Assembly (NCBI GenBank): GCA_021296375.1 | Contig: JAGWAQ010000120.1 | Span: 1 to 5,699 of the forward strand | From: Alphaproteobacteria bacterium | GTDB taxonomy: Bacteria > Pseudomonadota > Alphaproteobacteria > Puniceispirillales > UBA1172 | Direction: 5' to 3' | Length of the DNA stretch: 5,699 nucleotides | In this document: positions 1 to 5,312 of the stretch, piece after piece | Layout: each line of letters starts with the position of its first letter | Numbering within the stretch: the first letter of the stretch is position 1 | Notes under the pieces: generated by a model | Database searches by the model: none | What the model was told of the DNA's origin: nothing | Seen by the model: only the letters and a program-made list of their open reading frames with translations | Position numbers and translations under genes: made by a program

Positions 1-336
1 ACCCTTCTTTCCCGAAAAAACTCAGTCCGTCGACATGTGGATCAGTGGTATATTGCTTGAGTCACAGATATCTGCAAGTTTAACTGGAAATAATGTGTAG
101 AAACAATAAACAGATTTTTCATGTGTATTTTGAATTTTACTATTAATGATCCCTGCAAAATTGACAACGTAATCTGCTCCGCTGATCAATTCACGCGTAA
201 GCTGGTCCTTTTCTACATCAAAAAAATCACGGTTGATTTTGAACAAAGAATGTTGGGTATTAGAAACTTTTTGTTCAAAAGCAGTTCCAACCATACCTGT
301 TGCACCAAATACAAAAATGTTCTTCTTCGATGTCAT
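1..336 (-). pseudogene. RmlD-like SDR sugar-nucleotide reductase, 5' part, interrupted by in-frame TGA
   Basis: The protein starts MTSKKNIFVFGATGMVG, with the Rossmann NAD(P)-binding glycine motif at residues 9-16, followed by the VNFAG strand end and a PLIHMSTD segment. This is the order seen in RmlD/dTDP-4-dehydrorhamnose reductase-type extended SDRs, which act in nucleotide-sugar synthesis for surface polysaccharides. ATG at 336 is preferred because GAGAG lies 8 nt upstream; a TTG at 351 is in frame but sits within that ribosome-binding site. After residue 104 a TGA (22-24) interrupts the frame, yet the next seven codons read VFSGKKG, completing the family motif STD(C/Y)VFSG. The gene is therefore truncated by a single codon, or TGA is recoded, and it also runs off the window at position 1. 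Base composition is much more AT-rich than the genes to the right, which suggests a horizontally acquired polysaccharide region. The family is clear; the exact substrate is not. Confidence 0.75.
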
Positions 337-450
337 TCTGATTACTCTCAAAGTAAGTATTAAAAAGACGTTTTAAATTAATGGTTAATCTAAATTTGAA
401 CAAGTAAAGATAATGACCTCAGAGAACGTCGACATATGTGCATTTTATCG

Positions 451-478
451 AGTATTACAAACGAAATAAAAATGTCAA
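451..478 (-). promoter_or_regulatory. sigma70-type promoter of the SDR gene
   Basis: On the minus strand a perfect TTGACA (-35, positions 473-478) is followed after 16 bp by AATACT (-10, 451-456). A TG one base before the -10 hexamer gives an extended -10. Transcription would start near 445, leaving an AT-rich leader of about 108 nt before the ATG at 336. No other gene lies between, so this is the likely promoter of the interrupted SDR gene. Confidence 0.55.
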
Positions 479-511
479 GCAATTGAAAATATTATATTAT
501 TTTAATATTTC

Positions 512-517
512 TATAAC
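512..517 (+). promoter_or_regulatory. possible -10 element for tRNA-Thr
   Basis: TATAAC matches the -10 consensus at five of six positions and lies 24 nt before the tRNA 5' end, in a very AT-rich stretch. No convincing -35 hexamer is seen at 16-18 bp; TTGAAA at 483-488 is too far away. The call is weak. Confidence 0.3.
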
Positions 518-541
518 TATATCCCTTAAATTCTACGCGAC

Positions 542-617
542 GCTGGCGTGGCTCAATTGGTAGAGCACCCGATTTGTAATCGGGCGGTTGGGAGTTCGAG
601 TCTCACCGCCAGCACCA
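542..617 (+). tRNA. tRNA-Thr (anticodon UGU)
   Basis: A full cloverleaf can be folded by eye. The acceptor stem is GCTGGCG (542-548) with CGCCAGC (607-613). The D arm is GCTC/GAGC. The anticodon stem is CCCGA/TCGGG around loop TTTGTAA, giving anticodon TGT at 575-577, which reads Thr ACA codons. The T arm has loop TTCGAGT and one G-A mismatch (591-605). The discriminator base is A614 and the CCA end is encoded (615-617). The gene sits exactly at the change from AT-rich to GC-rich sequence. Its 3' end faces right, away from the AT-rich block. Confidence 0.95.
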
Positions 618-718
618 TATTTCTCCCTTATAAAAACGTAACGCTATAAACGTATCTCCCCCTTGCCCTGAAATACGGTCGGGCTAAAAGCTGGCTGTTT
701 AGAGCTGGCGGAAAACAT

Positions 719-766
719 CACCATAACCACGTCTCACCATAACCACGGTTCACCATATCCACGGCC
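719..766. repeat. three tandem copies of a 16-bp repeat
   Basis: Units are CACCATAACCACGTCT (719-734), CACCATAACCACGGTT (735-750) and CACCATATCCACGGCC (751-766). The first 13 bases are identical in units 1 and 2 and differ by one base in unit 3; the last three bases vary. The array is not in a gene. On the other strand each unit contains CGTGGTTATGGTG or a one-base variant of it. The function is unknown. Confidence 0.8.
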
Positions 767-900
767 TGAACGGGGCTATCACAAGACTGTGATTTGACTT
801 CATCGGCGTGTTCTCACAGCGTGAAGGTTTGAATTGCATCTGAAAGCCATTGCCATGACGGTGGTCATTCTCACCGGTGTTGTCACCCTGCGGCTGGCTT

Positions 901-934
901 GATCGCCGCCACTTGAAGGTGGGGTCAATTGACA
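901..934 (+). mobile_element. possible decayed right end of an IS21-family element
   Basis: The stretch ends GGTGGGGTCAATTGACA. From memory, IS21-family elements of Proteobacteria often end in GGGGTCAATTTT, a short linker, then GCCGATTGACA, with CA as the outermost bases. The window sequence looks like that end with the linker deleted. No istA or istB reading frame survives to the left and no matching left end or target duplication was found, so this is a resemblance and not proof. Confidence 0.3.
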
Positions 935-957
935 CGACAGGAATAATCGAACAAATT
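929..957 (+). promoter_or_regulatory. candidate promoter for the DMT transporter-eutBC block
   Basis: A perfect TTGACA at 929-934 is followed 17 bp later by CAAATT (952-957), a poor -10 with about three matches. The site lies 30 bp before the transporter start codon. The -35 hexamer coincides with the IS-like end. The -10 is the weak point of this call. Confidence 0.3.
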
Positions 958-987
958 TAGATATTCTTTCCAAAGGCTTTCGCAACC

Positions 988-1833
988 ATGTCCATGACCG
1001 TCACCCTGGCGATACTATCCGCCGCCTTTCTGCATGCGTTGTGGAATTTTCTTGTCCGCAAGAGCGACGACAAAGCCCTTGGCATGGCGGGGGTTATTCT
1101 GGGGCATGTGCCGCTCGGGGTAGCGGGGATGCTTTATGCCGGCCTGCCGTCATGGGAGGTCTGGCCACTGGTGATGGTGAGCGGCGGGTTCCATCTTTGT
1201 TATCAGATCTTTTTGCTGAACGCCTATCGCTTCGGGGAGCTGACCCAGGTCTACCCCATCGCAAGAGGCTCCTCTCCCCTGATCGTCACGGTGGTGACGG
1301 TAACGGTATTTTCAGCCGAACTCACCACCGCGCATCTGATGGGGATCACGGTGATCTCGCTCACCATCATTGGCCATGGCCTGCATCAATACCGCATCGT
1401 CAAGGCCAGCCCCACCAGCCTTTTACTGGCGCTGCTGGCGGGGTTATGCATCGCGGGCTACACCATGGTGGATGGCCACGGCACACGGCAGGCGGGGTCG
1501 GCCCTGTCGTTTTATGGCGCCTCGACCATCATGAACGCGTTGATGTTTGTGCCGTATTTGCTGATGCGTGAAAAAGGCACCATGACGAAACTGAAACAAC
1601 GCGATGGCATCAAACTGCTGGTGATCGGGGGGACCGCCTCCTACCTCGCCTATGCCACGGTGCTGTGGGCGGTGTTGTTCGCGCCCATCGCGGTGGTCAG
1701 CTCCTTGCGGGAAACCTCGGTGCTGTTTGCGCTTTTGCTGGGGACGGTGTTTTTGCGGGAACGCCTGACGCTGGCGAAAATCGCCATGACGGTGTTGGTC
1801 CTGACGGGCATCATCATCCTCAGATTGGCGTGA
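988..1833 (+). CDS. DMT superfamily (EamA-type) inner-membrane transporter
   Basis: This 281-residue protein is almost entirely hydrophobic and fits ten membrane helices arranged as two EamA repeats. Repeat 1 covers about residues 3-130 and repeat 2 about 143-280. Family-like signatures are HALWN (16-20) in helix 1, ARGSSP (92-97) near helix 4, YTMVDGHG (158-165) opening repeat 2, and LRETSVLFA (240-248) with LGTVFLRERLT (251-261) near the end. These proteins are secondary carriers for small metabolites and often act as exporters; the substrate cannot be read from sequence. AAAGG at 972-976 lies 11 nt before ATG 988, which favours this start over the ATG at 994. The gene is followed by eutB 76 nt later on the same strand. 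Its likely cargo is therefore the eutBC substrate or product, which is inference from position only. Confidence 0.88.
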   Translation: MSMTVTLAILSAAFLHALWNFLVRKSDDKALGMAGVILGHVPLGVAGMLYAGLPSWEVWPLVMVSGGFHLCYQIFLLNAYRFGELTQVYPIARGSSPLIVTVVTVTVFSAELTTAHLMGITVISLTIIGHGLHQYRIVKASPTSLLLALLAGLCIAGYTMVDGHGTRQAGSALSFYGASTIMNALMFVPYLLMREKGTMTKLKQRDGIKLLVIGGTASYLAYATVLWAVLFAPIAVVSSLRETSVLFALLLGTVFLRERLTLAKIAMTVLVLTGIIILRLA

Positions 1834-1895
1834 TCGCCGCCGGGTTACCCTTCTTCTCTTGCTGTTTTAAGGAAAACCGATTTAACCTGATCATC

Positions 1896-1904
1896 AAAGG
1901 GGAG
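1896..1904 (+). promoter_or_regulatory. strong ribosome-binding site deciding the eutB start
   Basis: AAAGGGGAG is followed by a stack of in-frame starts: GTG 1904, ATG 1907, ATG 1910 and ATG 1913. GTG 1904 overlaps the site and ATG 1907 is too close to it. ATG 1910 (5 nt away) and ATG 1913 (8 nt away) both have good spacing, so translation most likely starts at one of these two. Confidence 0.65.
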
Positions 1905-1909
1905 TGATG

Positions 1910-2932
1910 ATGATGCAAGATTTTGGTGTAACCCTCGAAGATATTAAATCCGCCCGGGCGGTGATCCGCGGCCATGCCGACGCCACGCCGCTCATCCCCT
2001 CGCCGTTCCTCAGCCAACATGCCGGCGGTGAGTTTCTGCTCAAGCTTGAGAACATGCAGCCGATCGGCGCCTTCAAAATTCGAGGCGCCATGACCGCCAT
2101 TGCCCAGCTTGACCCGTCAAAAGTGAAAGGCGTTGCCTGCTGTTCGACGGGCAATCACGGCCGCGGGGTGGCCTACGCGGCGCGCGAGCGCGGCATCAAG
2201 GCGATCATCTGCATGTCATCGCTCGTCCCCAAGGTCAAGGTGGATGGCATCAAGGCGCTGGGGGCTGAAGTCCGCATCATCGGCACGTCGCAAGATGACG
2301 CCTGGCAGGAGGCGGAACGGCTGTGCCGCGAGGAAGGTTATATCGACGTCTCGCCGTTTGATGACCGGTTTGTGATTGCCGGGCAAGGCACCATCGGGCT
2401 TGAGCTGCTGGCGGCACGCCCAGACCTCGCCACCATTCTTGTCCCTGTGTCCGGCGGCGGATTGGCGGGGGGGATTGCGCTGGCGGCAAAATCCCTCAAC
2501 CCCGACATCAAGGTGATCGGCATCAGCATGGATCGCGGGGCGGCCATGCACGCCTCGATCCACGCAGGTGAACCTGTTGATGTTGAGGAAGTGGCGAGCC
2601 TTGCCGACAGTCTTGGTGGCGGCATCGGCCTTGATAACGCCTATTCCTTCGCGCTCTGCCGGGACTTGCTGGATGATGTGCTGCTGGTCACGGAAGAGGA
2701 AATCTACAAAGCCATGCAGGCGCTTTATTACGAAGATCGCATCATCGCTGAAGGGGCTTGCGTGGTGGGGATCGCCGCCATGATGAGCGGCAAGCTCAAG
2801 ACCATCGAAACCCCCGCGGCGGCGATTATCACCGGCCGCAACCTCGACATGGATATGTTCACCCGCATCGTCAATGGCGAGGACGTTACCCTCGGCACCA
2901 CCCGCATCAACGGTTCCCCCTATGGCCAGTAA
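1910..2932 (+). CDS. eutB: hydroxyectoine utilization dehydratase, PLP-dependent threonine dehydratase family
   Basis: This 340-residue enzyme has the fold-type II PLP architecture. GAFKIRGA carries the Schiff-base lysine (K56), STGNHGRG (79-86) is the substrate loop, and SGGGLAGG (181-188) is the glycine-rich cofactor-phosphate loop. GISMDRGAAM and SLADSLGGGIGLDN (about 205-243) are, from memory, much closer to EutB proteins than to biosynthetic IlvA, and there is no C-terminal ACT regulatory domain. EutB acts in the cytoplasm with EutA and EutC to turn 5-hydroxyectoine into ectoine; its expected chemistry is loss of water from a hydroxy amino acid. The stop codon overlaps the eutC start, so the two are co-translated. 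No eutA, eutD or eutE lies in the window, so the physiological substrate is open. A dehydratase for a different beta-hydroxy amino acid is the main alternative. Confidence 0.88.
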   Translation: MMQDFGVTLEDIKSARAVIRGHADATPLIPSPFLSQHAGGEFLLKLENMQPIGAFKIRGAMTAIAQLDPSKVKGVACCSTGNHGRGVAYAARERGIKAIICMSSLVPKVKVDGIKALGAEVRIIGTSQDDAWQEAERLCREEGYIDVSPFDDRFVIAGQGTIGLELLAARPDLATILVPVSGGGLAGGIALAAKSLNPDIKVIGISMDRGAAMHASIHAGEPVDVEEVASLADSLGGGIGLDNAYSFALCRDLLDDVLLVTEEEIYKAMQALYYEDRIIAEGACVVGIAAMMSGKLKTIETPAAAIITGRNLDMDMFTRIVNGEDVTLGTTRINGSPYGQ

Positions 2933-3908
2933 CATCACCCTCTATACCGAAGCTGAGTTGAAACAAGTCGTGCGGCTTGATCGCGCCATGATCGACTTGA
3001 TGGAAAAGACATTTGCCACCCTCGCCCAAGGCACGGTGCTGATGCCGCCGATCCTGTCGATGGATATCCATGATCGCAACGGTGAAATTGATGTTAAAAC
3101 CGCCTATGTGCCGGGGATGGACGGGTTTGCTGTCAAAATATCGCCGGGGTTTTTCAATAACCCCGCCCTTGGCCTGCCGAGCGTCAATGGCTTGATGGTG
3201 TATTTTGCCGCTGAAACCGGCATGGTGCGGGCGGTGTTCCTTGACAACGGCTATTTGACCGACATCCGCACCGCCGCCGCCGGCGGCTTGGCGGCACGGC
3301 ATCTCGCCCCGGCCCAGGTTGATACCGCGGGGGTTTTCGGGACCGGTGTTCAGGCGCGACTTCAGGCCCAGGCGGCGCATCTGGAACGGCAGTTCCGCCG
3401 CCTGCTGATCCATGGCCGGACGCCTGAAAACGCCGCCCGTTGCGCTGATGATCTGGCGGCGCATTTCGGCGATGCGGTGGCTGTTGAAATCGCCGATGAC
3501 CCGCGATCCATGGTGGCGGCAAGCCAATTGGTGATCACCACCACCCCTGCCCGCGGCGCATTGATCGAGCCCGAATGGCTCCACCCTGGCCTGCATATCA
3601 CCGCCATGGGGTCTGATGCCGAAGGCAAGCAAGAACTGGCCCCTGCGGTGCTGGCGGAGGCGGATGTCTATTGCTGCGACCGGCTCAGCCAGGTTGAAAC
3701 CCTGGGGGAACTCCAGCACCTCCATGGGCTGACCCTGAAGGCAGAGGCCATCGAACTGGGCGATATTGTGTCCAGCCCATCACCACGCCAAGATGACGCC
3801 ATCACGATTGCGGATTTGACCGGCACCGGCGCCCAGGACACGGCGATCGCCAGCCATGCTTTTGCCGCCCTTGAGGACAAGGATTTCGGCACAAGTGTTG
3901 TAAATTGA
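2922..3908 (+). CDS. eutC: ectoine utilization protein EutC, ornithine cyclodeaminase/mu-crystallin family
   Basis: This 328-residue protein follows the ornithine cyclodeaminase/mu-crystallin pattern. It has GEIDVKTAYVPG (54-65), a conserved lysine region AVKISPGFF (70-78), DNGYLTDIRTAAAG (108-121), the dinucleotide-binding loop GTGVQA (140-145), AMGSDAEGKQEL (228-239) and DLTGTGAQD (298-306). The first and last match EutC especially well, from memory. The family includes NAD(P)H-dependent reductases of cyclic imines, which fits reduction of the EutB product. ATG 2922 is chosen because it overlaps the end of eutB by 11 nt and gives the usual family length; an open upstream extension to 2874 lies wholly inside eutB. 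No Shine-Dalgarno sequence is visible before 2922, so translation probably depends on ribosomes finishing eutB. A homologous reductase for another imine is the main alternative. Confidence 0.88.
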   Translation: MASNITLYTEAELKQVVRLDRAMIDLMEKTFATLAQGTVLMPPILSMDIHDRNGEIDVKTAYVPGMDGFAVKISPGFFNNPALGLPSVNGLMVYFAAETGMVRAVFLDNGYLTDIRTAAAGGLAARHLAPAQVDTAGVFGTGVQARLQAQAAHLERQFRRLLIHGRTPENAARCADDLAAHFGDAVAVEIADDPRSMVAASQLVITTTPARGALIEPEWLHPGLHITAMGSDAEGKQELAPAVLAEADVYCCDRLSQVETLGELQHLHGLTLKAEAIELGDIVSSPSPRQDDAITIADLTGTGAQDTAIASHAFAALEDKDFGTSVVN

Positions 3909-3929
3909 CGGGTGTGATGAATTGACGGG
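3903..3929. repeat. direct repeat AATTGACGGG, two copies, 17-bp spacing
   Basis: AATTGACGGG occurs at 3903-3912 and again at 3920-3929. The first copy contains the eutC stop codon TGA; the second runs into the palindrome at the end of the STAS gene. The array looks like a local 17-bp duplication at the end of eutC. Confidence 0.65.
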
Positions 3930-3940
3930 CTGATCAGCCC
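3927..3940. terminator. perfect palindrome at the convergent eutC/STAS junction
   Basis: GGGCTGATCAGCCC is a perfect 14-bp palindrome that can fold into a 5-bp GC-rich stem with a GATC loop on either strand. It lies 18 nt after the eutC stop and includes the STAS stop codon. It is well placed for a two-way terminator, but neither strand has a T-run after it, so factor-independent termination is doubtful. Confidence 0.35.
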
Positions 3941-4230
3941 TCGATCTGGAACAGGCTCTCGAATTTCAGGATTTTCAACACCGTCATCAGGGATTCCGAC
4001 GGGTTACGCAACTTGAGGGCCTTGCCTGCCGCCATGAGCTTTTTATAGGCAATGATCATGCAAGCGACGCCGGATGAGTCAATATACTCAAGTTCGGATG
4101 CGTCAATCACCAGATCGCGGCTGGCGTCCAGATCACTGAACAGGGATTTCAGCTGCTGGCTGTTCTGAATATTGATTTGCCCCGACAGGGTGAGGACATG
4201 ATGATCATCTTCAAGAACAAGGGCAAACAT
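3934..4230 (-). CDS. STAS-domain anti-sigma factor antagonist-like protein
   Basis: This 98-residue protein is a single STAS domain: an N-terminal strand pair (HVLTLSGQIN, 11-20), LVIDASELEYIDSSGVA (40-56), then a helix ending in GKALKLRN and a last short helix. DSSG at 51-54 is the position of the phosphorylatable serine in SpoIIAA/RsbV-type anti-anti-sigma factors, so Ser52 or Ser53 is the likely switch residue. ATG 4230 is chosen because it gives an exact STAS-domain length and has GTGAG about 6 nt upstream; a TTG 14 codons further up would add an atypical Cys-rich leader. No partner kinase, anti-sigma factor or phosphatase is in the window. The protein could act in stress signalling, in a two-component branch, or as an MlaB-like transport subunit, and the sequence does not decide between these. 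Confidence 0.85.
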   Translation of the reverse strand: MFALVLEDDHHVLTLSGQINIQNSQQLKSLFSDLDASRDLVIDASELEYIDSSGVACMIIAYKKLMAAGKALKLRNPSESLMTVLKILKFESLFQIEG

Positions 4231-4270
4231 GGACAACTCACTATTCCCGATAAAGTGAAAACAACAGCAC

Positions 4271-4288
4271 AACGTCGTTGATGACGTT
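4271..4288. promoter_or_regulatory. inverted repeat upstream of the STAS gene
   Basis: AACGTC (4271-4276) and GACGTT (4283-4288) form a perfect 6-bp inverted repeat around six bases, centred about 50 bp before the STAS start codon. That spacing suits a regulator-binding site as well as a leader hairpin. No clear promoter hexamers were found next to it. Confidence 0.35.
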
Positions 4289-4311
4289 TAACCAGATTGA
4301 GCGAATGAAAT

Positions 4312-4343
4312 CAATCCGCCTGTAGTATTCAGGCCCCGGATTG
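4312..4343 (-). terminator. hairpin after the homocysteine methyltransferase gene
   Basis: Read on the minus strand, CAATCCG pairs with CGGATTG and CCTG pairs with CAGG around an AATACTA loop, with a three-G bulge on the 5' arm. It starts 18 nt after the methyltransferase stop and is followed by ATTTCATT, a weak T-rich tract. It may separate the methyltransferase operon from the STAS gene downstream. Confidence 0.4.
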
Positions 4344-4361
4344 TTCAGGCTTATCCCGCTT

Positions 4362-5261
4362 TTACAGTTTCTGGCGCTTAACCCCGGCATCTTTCAGCAT
4401 CTGGTCAAGATAGGCGATATGGGCTGGCCCCACCTCGCAACAGCCGCCGATGATGGAAGCGCCGGCATCCAGCCACTGGGACACGAAATTGCCATAAGCG
4501 GCGGGGTCAAGATCAGTGCGCGCCTTGAGCGCGTCGACATTGCCGCCGGGGACAAGCTTTTCGATCGAGGTAAAGCCGTTGGCATAACCGCCAAACCGGC
4601 AATTGCCTGTCGCCAGCACCGGCATGGCGACGGTCACCGCTTCGGGGATTGAGCAATTGACCATGATGCCATCAACCCCGCGGGCGGCCGCCTCTGCCAC
4701 CGCGTCTTCCAGCTTTTCCCCTGACCGCAAGGTGTTGGAGCTGTCGTCATTCAAGGTGAAGCTGACGTAAACCGGCTTGCCGGAAGCTTTGGCGGCGTCA
4801 ATACCGGCGTTGGCTTCGGCGATCAGGCCAATGGTTTCAATGAACATGACATCAACCCCGTCCTGCTGGACGGCGACAATTTCCTCAAAGGCTTTAAAGG
4901 AATTGTCGTAATCTTCCGCCAGTTCCGTGACATAACTGGCGACAAGTGGCGGCAAGCAACCGGTGATCTGGATATCCGCGCCGCTGTCCGCGCGCGCTTT
5001 CCGGGCGAGCTTGAGGGCATTGGCCTGGGCGTCTTCAAACCATTCCGGGTGGCCATTGCGCGCCAGCCGTGACCGCGTCGCCGTATAGGCATTGACGGTG
5101 ATGGCGTCAGCCCCCGCCTTGATAAAATCCTGATGCACGGCTTCCACAATATCAGGGCGCGACATCATCACCTCAACCGACCAGAGCGCGGTGGCCGGCC
5201 CATCGGAGCGCAAATTGATTTCCTGGCCAAGGCCACCGTCAAGAAGAGTTACTGCTGTCAT
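4362..5261 (-). CDS. homocysteine S-methyltransferase family protein
   Basis: This 299-residue TIM-barrel enzyme begins with LLDGGLGQEI (6-15), the usual opening of the family, and has VNCS (201-204) and IIGGCC (270-275). Together Cys203, Cys274 and Cys275 give the three zinc ligands that activate the homocysteine thiol. The length matches stand-alone methyltransferases of the MmuM/YagD type and related betaine- or sulfonium-dependent enzymes. It lacks the cobalamin and folate domains of MetH. It should make methionine in the cytoplasm from homocysteine and a methyl donor such as S-methylmethionine, a betaine or a sulfonium compound; the donor cannot be told from sequence. ATG 5261 is preceded by AGGA at good distance, inside a 16-bp tandem repeat. 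The gene follows the small barrel-protein gene by 42 nt on the same strand and probably shares its promoter. Confidence 0.87.
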   Translation of the reverse strand: MTAVTLLDGGLGQEINLRSDGPATALWSVEVMMSRPDIVEAVHQDFIKAGADAITVNAYTATRSRLARNGHPEWFEDAQANALKLARKARADSGADIQITGCLPPLVASYVTELAEDYDNSFKAFEEIVAVQQDGVDVMFIETIGLIAEANAGIDAAKASGKPVYVSFTLNDDSSNTLRSGEKLEDAVAEAAARGVDGIMVNCSIPEAVTVAMPVLATGNCRFGGYANGFTSIEKLVPGGNVDALKARTDLDPAAYGNFVSQWLDAGASIIGGCCEVGPAHIAYLDQMLKDAGVKRQKL

Positions 5262-5264
5262 TTC

Positions 5265-5312
5265 ATTATCCTAGGTTGGAATTATCCTTGGTTGGAATTG
5301 TCCCTAGTTAAG
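5265..5312. repeat. three tandem 16-bp units spanning the methyltransferase ribosome-binding site
   Basis: Plus-strand units are ATTATCCTAGGTTGGA (5265-5280), ATTATCCTTGGTTGGA (5281-5296) and the diverged ATTGTCCCTAGTTAAG (5297-5312). Units 1 and 2 differ by one base. In the gene direction each unit carries AGGATAAT or GGGACAAT. The innermost copy supplies the methyltransferase Shine-Dalgarno, and the outermost contains the TAG stop of the upstream gene. Confidence 0.8.

Larger units (their letters stand above)
618..987. other. gene-free region between tRNA-Thr and the transporter gene
   Basis: These 370 bp hold no supportable coding sequence. The only open frames are short minus-strand ones of about 61 codons that overlap each other and show no recognisable domain. 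The stretch contains a short direct repeat of AGCTGGC (689-695 and 704-710), a 16-bp tandem repeat (719-766), and an insertion-sequence-like end at about 901-934 followed by a candidate promoter. The plainest reading is decayed mobile-element DNA that landed next to the tRNA gene. Confidence 0.5.

Noticed and set aside
121..363. Plus-strand open frame of 80 codons opposite the SDR gene
   Set aside because: It is antisense to a protein with clear family motifs, has no ribosome-binding site and no recognisable domain; it is a shadow frame.
29..442. CGTCGACAT with a nearby GTG at both 29-40 and 428-441, as direct repeats flanking the SDR gene
   Set aside because: The match is short and gapped, and the first copy is coding for the HMSTD motif; it is not convincing as an element end.
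704..711. GCTGGCG identical to the tRNA acceptor 5' strand, as a tRNA fragment or attachment repeat
   Set aside because: Seven bases are too few; the surrounding bases do not match the tRNA.
750..985. Two overlapping minus-strand open frames of about 61 codons
   Set aside because: They overlap each other in different frames, cross the tandem repeat and IS-like end, and encode no recognisable protein.
900..1841. TGATCGCCGCC on both sides of the transporter gene (900-910 and 1831-1841), as a duplication or cassette boundary
   Set aside because: Similar GATCGCCGCC strings recur in nearby coding sequence, so this reflects base composition and not a boundary.
1910..3908. Reading the pair as bhcB and bhcD of the beta-hydroxyaspartate cycle
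   Set aside because: The internal motifs (SLADSLGGGIGLDN in the dehydratase, GEIDVKTAYVPG in the reductase) fit EutB and EutC better, and bhcA and bhcC are not present.
4608..4620. CGCCAGCACC matching the tRNA-Thr 3' end, as a possible attachment site
   Set aside because: It is only 10 bases, lies inside the intact methyltransferase coding sequence, and no integrase is near; a chance match in GC-rich coding DNA.
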